Positions 33,871 through 45,000 of a DNA stretch of 64,000 nt are shown in pieces. The notes under the pieces were generated by a model. That model searched no databases. It was given only the letters and a program-made list of their open reading frames with translations, and was not told where the DNA came from. This stretch comes from Strix aluco. Its lineage: Eukaryota; Chordata; Aves; Strigiformes; Strigidae. Position numbers and translations under genes: made by a program. The stretch lies in the NCBI RefSeq assembly GCF_031877795.1, contig NC_133954.1, positions 8,709,256-8,773,255 of the forward strand, in the 5' to 3' direction. Each line of letters begins with the position of its first letter. Position 1 is the stretch's first letter.

Positions 33871-34859
33871 TGAGTGTGTTTGGCTCTTGCCTTTCTTGAC
33901 TCTCTGAACCTTTCTGAGGGTGTTTGTACATTAGAAATGCAGCATTTAGCCCATAATGGAGCAAGCACAGAGTAAAACTATAAGCGCCGAGTCAACAATC
34001 TGTTCTGAAAGCTGACTGTTTCTTTTTCTTTTGGGAATATCTTCACTAAACAGAGTTGTTTCTTAAGAAAAGATCCCTCGACAAAATGCTTTCCGTAGGG
34101 ATATGAGCAGGGCAGAAAAGAGAGGAAAAGCGTGGGGCTTTTTGGTAGGTGTGGTTGATGAAGAGCAGGGGCAAAGGTCTCACTTTCTCTCCCTCGGGAA
34201 CCACACGCTGCGGCGGCAGCTGAAGCTCCTGTTTAAACAGAGCCTTTGCCTTTGCAGGTCGCAGTCCAGACTCCCAGCTGCCAGCCCTGCAGGGCACGAG
34301 AAGCCTTTGCGGACCTCAGTGGGATTTTTCCTTGTCTGACGATGTGAAGAGAGGCCCAATATACTGCAGGAAAATGTGCACCAGAGGGCTGACTGATTGC
34401 AACTGCGATTTCATTGGATGGGAAGACCTCTCCCCCATCTACGGCGTAGAGAAATACCAAGATTTGGACCCCTTGTCCCTCCTGCCTTGTGCATATGAAC
34501 CTTTTGTTGCTAGGTAATAAAATCAATTTTTGGTGAAGAGAAGTGGGAAAAGTTTATATCATTTATCAACCCACCACATAGGTTGCGACACTCCACAACT
34601 AGCTGGTTAGCAGCATTATATGTGGGAGAGGAAAAAAATAAATCAGGGTAAAGTTTTGTGCATGCCACTGAGTCACATTTGAGGACTTGTCACTATCGTT
34701 ACCAACATTCTCATTTTTGTTCCTATTACAATTATTATTAATTATGATGATGGAACATGCAGGGACTCTGAGTACCATCAAGACCCTACTGATCCTGGAA
34801 TAGCGCAGAAGGTGTGATAAATTGGCTTCCCCTCCTTGAAGGTCTAATAATCCAGACAG

Positions 34860-34950
34860 AGAAGAAGGGAAAAGCAAAATAATTTACCTAATGTCTTGCA
34901 ACAGGTCAGTGGCAGAGCTGGAGCCCATCTTTCCAGATTCACAGAAGAGT
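34860..34950 (-). mobile_element. MIR-like old SINE fragment
   Basis: Carries the MIR-type stretch CAGGTCAGTGGCAGAGCTGG followed by AGCCCATC, with a diverged 'taacttgcccaaggt' segment before it. Confidence 0.4.
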
Positions 34951-37900
34951 TCCCTGCCATAGATGATCTACCTCTTCAAGGAGGGACACTTGTTGGCCTT
35001 GAAATTTGACAGCTAGCATAATCCTTCCTGATGTTTTGAGACACTGTGGTATCCAAAACAAAGGATACAGAGAAAAACATCACAAGCAAAGCTTTAAAGA
35101 AAGCCCAACTAAATTATTTTGTTTAAATAACGTGTCTAAATAACGCGTGTGGTCTTCTCGCTGTTCTAGTAAGCGTGCATGGAGAGATGAAGGAGCTCAG
35201 GGTATATGCGCCGGTGAGATGGATGAAAAGTTTGGTCTGAAATGAGAAAACAACTTTCTAAAAGAGATATGGTCTGGAGAGTTCTCCGGTTCTGTCACGT
35301 TCTCCCTGGTGGCTGCTGCTAACGGAGGATAAGACTTCGTGCTGCTATCTGTGGAACTGATCCTGCAGTGCCAGCTGACAGATTTATACTTTAAAGTAGC
35401 GGTTCTTGCTAGTGACTCGAAGGAATTTGGCTGCCTAGTGAGGATTACTACTCTTATCTGCACAATTCCCTCTTCCTCCAACCTGCCCAAGGGGAACAAG
35501 ATAAAATCTGACAGAGCAAACAGGTTCGTTAAACAGGGGCACAGATTTGCCTGTCCGTAAATAGGCAAGTTTTAGCCCTCCTTGGACCCGGATAAATTAC
35601 AGTCCTTACTCATGATAACCTCAAGTGACAGCTTCCCCATAAATGAAGGAAGGAAGAGTCTTCATTCCCAGGAGAAGCCGTTGGGAAAGGCTGGGACACT
35701 GTGCAGAGAGGCAATCTATCACTGCAAGCCATTAAGTCTGTGCATGCCAGTGTTTCCTTGCATCGACCCTTTGTGTAAGCTGGGCCATAAGCACTTCTCT
35801 AATACAGATCAGTATTTACATTTCCTAAGAGCATGTGGAGTTATCATAGGAAAGATAAATTTTCTTGCCTTTTTTTTCTTTTCTTTAATATAGCATGTAT
35901 GTATTTTATAGATAAAATAGCTGAAGTATGAATAAGCTGGAAAATGCAATAATATGGCCTTACACCCCAGTAAGAGTATTTTATTTATTGTATCTCAAGA
36001 ATTTCCATGTCAAGCACTTAGATGCTAAATTTACGTTATTTTTAAATAGTAATCAAGTAAATGCAAAGGATCCCCCTGCAAATGAAAGATCGTCTGTAAC
36101 AAAGCCTCTGCAGATGGAGATAAGGCCAACAGCTCTGCTCATGATGTATGAGCCTGTGCAGAAGCCAGTTCCCTTATCCACAATTTTCTAGATATAGTAG
36201 TAAACGACTAAGTTTAGTAACAACTTCTGTAACTTAGGTCTGCAGTTATGACTGAGATACGCGAGGATAGTGGTTCCCATGAGTCAGTACTTTAATTTTG
36301 CCTGCTCCCTACATATGGCCACATTTTAAAAACTCTGACTGATAAAATAACAAATGAATAATATAAATTAAATATGGCCATGTCTCAGTTTTCACAGTTG
36401 TAACTTTCCCCTAAATTTTTCTCAAGAAACCATCCTGCCCTTTCCTCTCTGGCCTAGCCTTTCCTCACCACAGGGATTAGTTATGTAAATTGGAACTTAA
36501 TCCCCTAAAGGCAAATTTGCAGTTCAAGTCCAAGTGTCTGCTAGCATGGCCAACTGGAACCAAGACCGTCAGGGGATGGCGGATGTTTAGCATTTTGTCC
36601 TGTAGCCTAAGACAATCCTAAACCGCAAGGATCTCCTTCAGGTTACAAAGGCAACCAGCCAGATTTTCCCCCTTTTCTTTTAAACAAGTTCATAATACAA
36701 TAGATAAAAGAAAAAAGAAGAGGGGGAGAGGAGGGGAAACCCTCCCAGAAAAGTGAGCTAAGGCTGAGTGAATTTCCAGCAATGTGGTGAACGTATTGTC
36801 TGCCCCTGTGACTCTCAAAGGAATGTAATAAAAGGAAGACAGCAACCCAGCAGGCAGCTTCTCAGGGAGCCGTCTGCCTTCCAGCCCCTTGATGTAACGC
36901 TTGAACAGGTGCAATATAAAGGATGCTAAACTGGTGATTATTAGGGCTGCGGGAATGGGTTTCCTCTCTGCTCTCTGATGAGAAGATTTTTTTAAAAGAA
37001 ACTATACGATGGGATACGCTGACCTTTCAAAGACTACCTGTCGCAAGGGAAGCTCTTTGAGCAAGAAGAGGGTCGCCAGTCTGAGGCGTTGACACTGTTT
37101 CTGGTCTTATTGAAGCTGCTGTAAATCAGGACTAGTTCCCGCGGAGTCACTGCAGCGATGCGCTTGCAGGCAGGAGAGCAGAACTGCCGAGGTTGTGTTC
37201 CAGGGAGGCATCTTTCTGCAGAAACCCTGATGGCTTCGAAGACTGACTTTCAGGTAAAGGTGTGACCTCCTGGCTGCTCACGTACGTGCCAGCATCTGAA
37301 AACAATTTTAAGTGCCTACTCCTGGAAGCGGAGAGAACAGCTTTTGATTTTTTTTCTCGGTGTTTCCTTCACTAATGCGACCATCTCTCTTCAGCACTCA
37401 CAACCCACAGAGAATGAGGAAAAAAAGATTTGAGGGAGCCTAGTGATTCCATGAACCCCGTACATTTCCCAAGCAAGATACAAGCCTCTCTCCTTTTGAT
37501 CTAATTTACGGCACTTCTTTTTTAAATCACCAAGGATTTAGAGGAACAGAACTGAAAAGTAGTAATGCAAATCAGGCACCTTTATATGCACCTTTTTATT
37601 GACGTTCCTCCATCAGCCCTACAAAAAGCCCTACTATACTGCATAGCAACTTAAGAGGACATATTTTTATTTATCAGTGCAGGCAAAAAATTGTTCAGTT
37701 ACACCTTCTACTGTTTCTTTGCCCAGTCTGGCATCAGGCACTTCCTTTTCTTCCTGAGGTCGCTGGGTAAGGACCTACACCAGAGATCATGAAGCCCAGG
37801 CTCTGTTCCCTCAGAGCTGCTCTGTCTCCTCGGGCGGATGATTTCAGGTAGAGCTGGAGCTGTGGGAAGGTGTTACCTGGATTCTTTGGGTTCCTCCTAG

Positions 37901-38835
37901 GCCTCTTTTCTAAGATTTAATTATTCTTGTGCTCTGTACTTGGGTTTTCCTCATTTCTCCTTGTCTGTTCTGGGTGATGTGGCCAAGGCAAGGGCTGTTT
38001 CTCATGATACACCAGGAGCCTCATGATACCGTGTGGGCTTACAGGACCTGCAGGTGCAATCCCATACAGCTACTCACTGTACAGTAGGATTATTTCTTTT
38101 TTACTGGTTTCCAGGTGATTTCTGATACTTGTCCTGCTGGGCATAAACCTCCAAGGGGGTATTTTTCTCCCTAAAGAGAACAAAACAGGTGCCAACGGGT
38201 TAAAAGCTCCTGCAGAAGGAGCCTGGGAGAGCAGGACAGGCGGTGGCGCTCGCGGAGCCCGAGCTGTCAGAGAGGAATTGCGGAGATAATAGGATTTGCG
38301 GAACGGTCCCAACTCATCCCTCCGGAGCGATCCATGTTGCCTGGCTCGGGCACGCATCCAGCGGTTTGCACACACGGGTGCACACTCGGATTCCTGCTCG
38401 GTTTGCTCGGGAGAGGGGAGAGGGGGGAACAAAAACATGAAGAAAGAAGCAACATAAAGCGGCTGGAGCGGGGAGGGGGCGGTTTAAAAAGAAATAAATA
38501 ATCTCACACGCAGAGAAATGCACCCGCCCCAGCCAGCCTGCAATCCCTGAACCTCAAATTTTACAGGAGCGTGCGGGCGGCGCAGCCATGATTGTACATG
38601 GGGGGGGGTGTGGGGGGGTGGGGGGTGTGTGTGTGTGTGTGTCCGTGTCCGTGCGTGTGCATGGGAGCGGGGCGGGGGCGCGCCGCCCCCGGGTGCCCCG
38701 TCCGTCCCCCCCCGTCCCCCCCCCCCCACCCCGGAGCCCCGCCCGGCTCCGCGCCGCCGCCCCGGGGGGTCGGACACCCCGCGGCCCTTGGCGGGGCGGC
38801 CGTGTGAAAGGCAGGCTGCGAGCGGGGAGGGGGGG

Positions 38836-38914
38836 CGAGGAGGAGGAGGAGGGAGGAGGAGGAGGAGGAGGAGGAGGGAAGAGAAGGAGGAGGAGGGAGG
38901 AGGAGGAGGAGGAG
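38836..38914 (+). repeat. (GGA)n tract in MLLT6 5'UTR/promoter
   Basis: About 80 nt of almost pure GGA/GGGA triplets ending some 40 nt upstream of the ATG. If transcribed it forms a purine-only leader able to form G-quadruplexes. Confidence 0.8.
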
Positions 38915-38955
38915 TGTGTGCGTAGAGGGAGGCGGGGGGGGGGAAGGAAACCCTC

Positions 38956-38967
38956 ATGGAAGTATGA
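38956..38967 (+). promoter_or_regulatory. MLLT6: Three-codon uORF whose stop overlaps the MLLT6 start codon
   Basis: An upstream ATG at 38956 reads ATG GAA GTA TGA. Its TGA shares two bases with the MLLT6 ATG at 38964 (ATGA). The upstream ATG has C at -3 and G at +4, a weaker context than the main start. Such overlaps can permit termination-reinitiation or dampen translation; the role here is inferred. Confidence 0.55.
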
Positions 38968-39072
38968 AGGAGATGGTGGGAGGCTGCTGTGTCTGTTCTG
39001 ATGAGCGGGGCTGGGCGGAGAACCCGCTGGTGTACTGCGACGGGCACGGCTGCAATGTGGCGGTGCACCAAG
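38964..39072 (+). CDS. MLLT6: MLLT6 coding exon 1
   Basis: Encodes MKEMVGGCCVC through VAVHQ (36 residues plus one base), the first half of PHD finger 1 with ligands C8, C11, C25, C30 and H35. Start chosen because MKEMVGGCC is the known MLLT6 N-terminus; A at -3. Donor AAG|GTAAGC. The CpG-island context fits a first exon. Confidence 0.95.
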
Positions 39073-42000
39073 GTAAGCACCGGCCCGGCCCCCCCCACAC
39101 CCCCCCCGCCACCACCGGGGCCGCCGCCGCCGCCTCCCCCGCCGGGCGCCCCGGGGAGGCCGGGGGGGGGCGGGAGTGCGGGGGCGGCGGAGGGGGGGGG
39201 GGGGGCTTTGTTTTATCCCTATTGTTCAAAATAACGGTGTCGCCGCTGGCCTGGCTCGGCGGAGGAGCCGGGGGGGGGAAGCGGGGGGCAGCGCGGTGTG
39301 CCGAGGGCTCGGAGTTGGCCGTCAGCTGCGCCCCCGGGGGGGGGGAGGCGGGGACGAACCTCTCGGGGGGTGCTCGGTACCGGCGGGGAGCGCCGGCCGC
39401 TTCCTTCCGTGGAGGCGGGGGGGGGGGGGGGGGGGGGGTGTCGCCCGGGGCGGTGGAGCCAGGTCCTCTTGTCCCCCGGTGCCCCGGGAAGGGCGGGCGG
39501 CCGAGCCCCGGGCCGGGAGGAGGGCAGCGCCGGGCCGGGGAGCGCCGCAGCCCCCCCCCGGGGCTCCGGTGCCCCGGGCTCGGGCCGGTGCCGCACATGG
39601 CCCCGGGTAACCCCCGGGGGCGGCCGCGGGGCCCGGAGCTGGCGCTTGCAAGGGCAGGGAGGGAGGCAGCCCTTCTCCTCGCAGAGCTCTGGGCTATTTG
39701 CATTTTAAATGACTCGGAGCACGCCCCTAACACACGGTATCGGGCCGGAAAGTTTGCCCTCGGGTCTCCGAACAAAAATAAAAAATTAAAAATTCCCCCA
39801 AAATATATATTTGCTTCCGTTCCTCTCCAGCAGAAAGGCACGGTGATTATCCTGGCTGGTTTGTTTTGAATAACGCGAAGGTTTCTGGTCTCATCTGGCG
39901 GGTCTGTTTTTCCATCTATTATTATCCCATCCCTCTAGCAGCGCATCTCCAGCCTCTTCCTGTATCATCTCTCCCTCGGTGTCTTGATGCGCGCTCCTGC
40001 CTCCAGCTGCGAATGTGTCCTGCCCTGCCTCTGCCCGCCTGTCAGGCGCAGGTCTCTGGGTCTGTAGGTTGGGCTTTCTGTTGCTTTTCGTACGGTTGGT
40101 GGATCCCTGCTCGCGGCTGTAGTAACAAGTCGCTTACAACCAGGTGACTAAAGGGGAGATAGAATGAGGAAGCGAAGCTCGCGGGGGATTTCTTGTCATT
40201 CGGAGGCGATGCTTGGGTCTCTCCTGTCATCAGGCAGCCTCGCCAGGGTGGCTCCCAGTGACCCGGCAGCATGTAAGGGTCTCTCTGGTTTAATTTTGCT
40301 GCTCTAAGTCTTTCATTCTTCCCATTATTTATCAAACCCTACGCTAGAAAGTAGATTTCTTCATCGCTCTCTTTTGGGGGGGAGATAAAGGGTGTTGACA
40401 TCCTTATGCCCGCTCCCAAGATTAATATAAACACTTTTGTTTGCTGGCGAGAACAGTTTCAAACGGGCAAGAGCAGGTTCAAACGGGCAGTGCTTTTATT
40501 CTTTTCAGGTGCCTGTTTCTAGGCCCGTGCAGGTACGGAGTCGGGATGTGTTCGCCGCTGCGGTGGGGGAGCGGGCGCGTGGCGTTGTCTTGGTAGAGTT
40601 GGAACGTGTTAGAAAAGTCTCAGAGAGGGCACAGCTCGCGTGTTTGAAAACCACAACTGTCTATTTAGGTCCTGTAAGAGTCCTTCAGGATATAATAATT
40701 CGAAAGGAGTGTAGCAGTGTGTAGTGGATGTTCTTCAACCTTCTTTTTAAAGGCTGCTCATCAGCCTAGCCGTAGTGGGGTGTTTTGGTGGGCTTTTATT
40801 TCTTAAATAGAAACAAACCTCTGCAGGGGATCATCTGGGTCATCTAGTCTCGTTCCGTGCAATCACACACTGGGTTTGGTATCTCTTTGTACTGCTTGAA
40901 TATCCGCAAAACCAAAGTTACCTTTTGAAATGATTGTACAGTTAAATAAAGAACCCTGTATTTTTTTAAAACTTGTACCATAGCTACGCATTAGGGCTGA
41001 TTTGTAAAAATATCAGTGCCATTTCTCTGATGATGGTTAGAAATCTTACCTTTCCAGTAAAAAACTGAAAATGTTAATGAAAGCATCTGTTTGGAAATGA
41101 AGACTCTAACGGGATAGTTAAGAACATGTACAAACTGTATTTTCAACTCTGCCTTACTTATGTTCTGCATTTTCCCTTGTTTTCTTCCTTTTTGAAGCAG
41201 TGGGCACAGAAGCTCGTGCTGGCTCCAGCTGAGTGCTTGCTTTTGGCCCTAAGCCCACTGCTAAAGATGGACCCAAGGCTCCTCTGTCGTTGCTTTCATG
41301 TAGTTTCTATTTTCTTATGTGTATGCCTTGGCTCATCTTGCAGTCAGCTCTTCTGGTTTAACTCTACAATTGCATTCGTTTTCCTGGCTGATGTGGAATA
41401 ATAGACATCAGAGAGATGGAGAGAACCTATTGCGGGTTGTGTTTGGTCCACCCCCCAGGGAACATCACAGGATTGCTTCCAGCAGGATATTTTCAGATGC
41501 TTTGTCCAACCTAGTTTCAAATGTCTCAAGTGACTGGGATTCCATTCCAACCGTCAGCTCGCATTTGAAGGAGGAATAAGGAAGATATAATTTGTTCTTT
41601 CCTAGGAGACTCATACCCTCGTCTGAGATGCATACCCTTACTTCTTACTACCATCTTTACCAGCCTCTGTGGCTTTAAACCCACCTGTGTGGTAGCTAAA
41701 AGCCCTTTTAGGGTCAGAAACGCTTCCTTTGGGACTCACAAAGACCATCCTTGGATGGTTAGAGGGAGAAGATCGCTGAAAAAGGTGAACCATCTTCAAG
41801 CAGCATTGCCCCATCAGAGAAGGGAGCTGATTTTAAAGAAAAGGGAGCTGCAGCTTGCAGAGGGAGACCCTGAGAGCATCAGTAGCGATGTAGAACGCAA
41901 GAGGGACGCATGGTATAGCTGGATAAAACCGGCAGTTTTGTTGGGTGATCAGCTGGAGGCTTGTGTTAACACAGAACCCGTTCCTGGGAGTAGTCCTAAA

Positions 42001-45000
42001 AAGCCTGAATTCAGTGATCCTGAGAGCGTGGCTGCGGCTGGACGTGACTTACAGACCTGAGGGCGTGCAGGATAAACGGGAGTTTTGCCTGGTGTCTGTC
42101 TGAATTCTCACCGAGCTAATTTCCTTCGTGATGCTGAGATTTTATCTTAGTCCTGTTGATGGTTAAGGTGCTTCATAGCCATCCATTTCATAATTTTATA
42201 TTTAGATCACTAGTGACACTTGGAAAGTTAAAGGGTAAGAAATTTGTCCGTTTCTGTTTGCTAGACCAGAATTAGACGCAGTTTATGAAGCACTGGATTT
42301 CCACTTAGGCCAGATTTTCATTGGAATTTTTCACACTGGGCATGAGCTTATTTGGAAGCTTGAATAAATGTGTAACACTGGACCTCTCGCAAAAGGCTGT
42401 CTGCTCTCGGTGGGTATGGAAACTGGAAAGGGGAATAAAATGCTGCGTAGATGCAATGTTTGGTTTTGTCGCCCATCTCTGACTGATAACAGCTCTGGCA
42501 AACCTTTATATACACCTGAGAAATGAAACAGTCAATTTAAAGATGGTCTAATGAACTCTCTTTGCTTTTCTTCCAGCTTGCTATGGAATTGTCCAGGTTC
42601 CTACCGGACCCTGGTTCTGTCGGAAATGTGAATCTCAAGAGAGAGCCGCCAGGGTGGTGAGTATGCAGCACACTTGTACTTACACTAAGTAGGTTTGTTC
42701 GATGCCTTTCACGTCTCTGCTGGGAGCAGTGTGGTCCCCTGGCAAAAGTGGTAGAGCCTGGCATTTCAGTGACTGTAATCCCAGCTCTGCCTGTAACCTG
42801 CTCTATCTCCTTTAGACAATAGGAATAATTGTATCAAATGATTTTATACAATGCTGCTAGCCATTTTGATGAAGATGCTGCCAGAGGTGTTTTTAAGCAA
42901 GTTACCAATGTCAAAATTTTTGAGTCTAGAGACCTCAATCTCCTAAAAAATTAATGACGTTCTTCTAAAAGGTGGTTTCCCTGCTGCTTTTTCTGTTCAA
43001 CTCCTGAGGAAGTTCTGGAGTGGAGGAAAGTTGGCATCACCTGAGATGATGCTGTGCTGTCAAAGTTATCATACTGACTGACAGGGTGGATTGGCATTCA
43101 TATCTTGCAGCAACAGTCTCCTGCATAAAGTCTTCTGCATTTGTAAAACAGCCGAGAAAATGACAGGAAGCTGGATCAGGGTTTAGTTTCTGTCTAAGTA
43201 GCAATTTAGCGGTATAGAACACTTTACAAATGTTCTTAATTAATTCTGGCATTTCCCGGTGAGGCAGGAAAGTGGAAACAATCAGGCCAGGACTGCCTCT
43301 TAGGTCTGTCTATGTGGCAAAGTTATTTGTGCAGTAAAGTAGGCTGTGAGTTTATAGCACACCAGCTACCCTGCAATAACTTCCCATGCGAGCCCTTACC
43401 CGATACGGCTGCACCAACCAACTGCCGAGGTGCCGGGATGGAGATCTTTAACGTGTTAGTTATGCCGTGGATGCTGCTTGTGCCACACAGTAAATCTGGG
43501 CCTGCTTCCCCGCTTCGCTTCCTTAAGGATGGATTGAAGTTAAACTTTGGCTTTCCTTAAGTACAGAAGGCCTCAGTCAGCGCAAACAACGTTTATTAAT
43601 GCCTGCACTGCCTTCAGAACTGGTTTAGCTAAACCTTTTTTAAAGTACACACCTAGCGAAGCTGCTGTAGGTGACCTCTGAACGTGTGGATCTGTGCAGG
43701 CCTGAGCAAATAGCCTGCTCCATCTCAGCTGGGCTCTCTGCTTGCTGCAGTACAAAAGTTTAATCTGTTTCACAGATGGGCGAAGAACTTGGCAAAGATG
43801 AGTGAATGGGGGAATTAGGTATCTGTGCCATGCTTTCTACACTGCATTAACTCATTCCTCATTGGAAGCGGGAGTGTAAACAAGACCAGACTTTCAGACC
43901 TGAGCTCTTTTCCCATTGTAAGATGCTGCTTTTATGTGCGCTGCAGTAAAGAAGATCAAATGTGTCTTTGAGTGGGTTTACATCCTGCAGATAGTTTCAT
44001 AGCAAAGAAAGGAATTTGGATTTCATGGGCCTCCTTCCCCCAGCTCTCCCAACCGTGCAGGCAGAGAGAAGCTCTTCAGCGTTAGCTACGATTCAGTGTA
44101 GGCTGTAGTAACACATGTACACACAGGCCCTCCTCACCTGCGCTCACTGCAAGGACTGTAACTTTTTACTTGCACATCGTACACTTCAAACTGCCTCCAA
44201 GGTATCAGGAAAACAATACCCCTGCAGGTGGCTCCTTGTTTAACTTGCCCTCGGTGAAATCCGTTAGACAATACGTGATGGGCTTCAGTCATGCCACTCA
44301 GTCCTGTGGCATTCAGCCCTGCTACTATAATAACTGAACAGTGATAATCTTCCTTCCTAAGCAGAGCTGGGGATGATTTCCTATCTAAATCCCTCACCTT
44401 TTCAGTTAAACACCAGCAGTCATAGCAACAGACACGCAGATGGGTAAATACTTAAAAAGAATCTAGTTCTTTGATGTAGGGAACGGCATGATCAGAGTAA
44501 GGGAAATGAGTCAGGTCTTAGGAGAGCTGTGCATGGCTCTGCTACACGCTGAGTTTGGGTTCCGTGGTCCAGTGAGGCAGGAGGGTGTGACTGCCCTGGG
44601 GTGTCACTGCACCTCTCTGTGCCTGGCTTTCTCCAGCTGTAAAAGGGACATTATCAGCCTGCAGACACTGCCTTGAGAATCTTGAATGAGAGGTGCTGCT
44701 GTTTGAGCACTAAAAGCACTGGCAACAGCAGCAGAGCGAATTCATATTTGTATTTCTTTCATAATGACTGTGTGGCAAACTCCTTTGAAAAACAACAGTG
44801 TGTTTCTTCCCACATCTGCCTTCGTAGAAGAATCTTAAAGCAGCTTACAAGCTTTGTCCATAACAAACATGCTTATTGGCTAAATATTGATACTTTTGCT
44901 TTGAAAATGAGATACAGAGGCATGGAGAACAGTGCACTCCTTAGCGAGTGTTTTAAAACATAGGTCTGATTTCTGCATACCTTCTTTAGAGAGATGGACT

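Larger units (their letters stand above)
31489..38555. other. Right half of the EPOP-MLLT6 intergenic region, no protein-coding gene supported
   Basis: 31500-32050 is GC-rich with CpGs; 32400-38000 is moderately AT-rich unique sequence with two MIR-like fragments. AT-rich patches at 33000-33700 and 36230-36430 might be regulatory. No ORF shows a recognisable domain, and no exon with good splice sites and coding character was found. Confidence 0.5.
38560..39720 (+). promoter_or_regulatory. MLLT6: CpG island covering MLLT6 promoter, 5'UTR, first exon and start of intron 1
   Basis: Very high GC with dense CpG from about 38560 to 39720, including GC-box-like GGGGCGGGG elements, no clear TATA box, and the first coding exon inside it. 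This is the usual dispersed-start housekeeping promoter. The exact transcription start cannot be placed from sequence; it is probably between 38600 and 38930. Confidence 0.7.

Noticed and set aside
35197-35568. 123-codon minus-strand ORF
   Set aside because: No domain, no homologue I recognise, no CpG island or promoter nearby.
38916-39869. 317-codon ORF beginning upstream of MLLT6 and running through the exon 1 donor
   Set aside because: It starts at GTG rather than ATG and reads through a good GTAAGC donor into G-rich intron. Only the exon 1 part (38964-39072) is protein-like.
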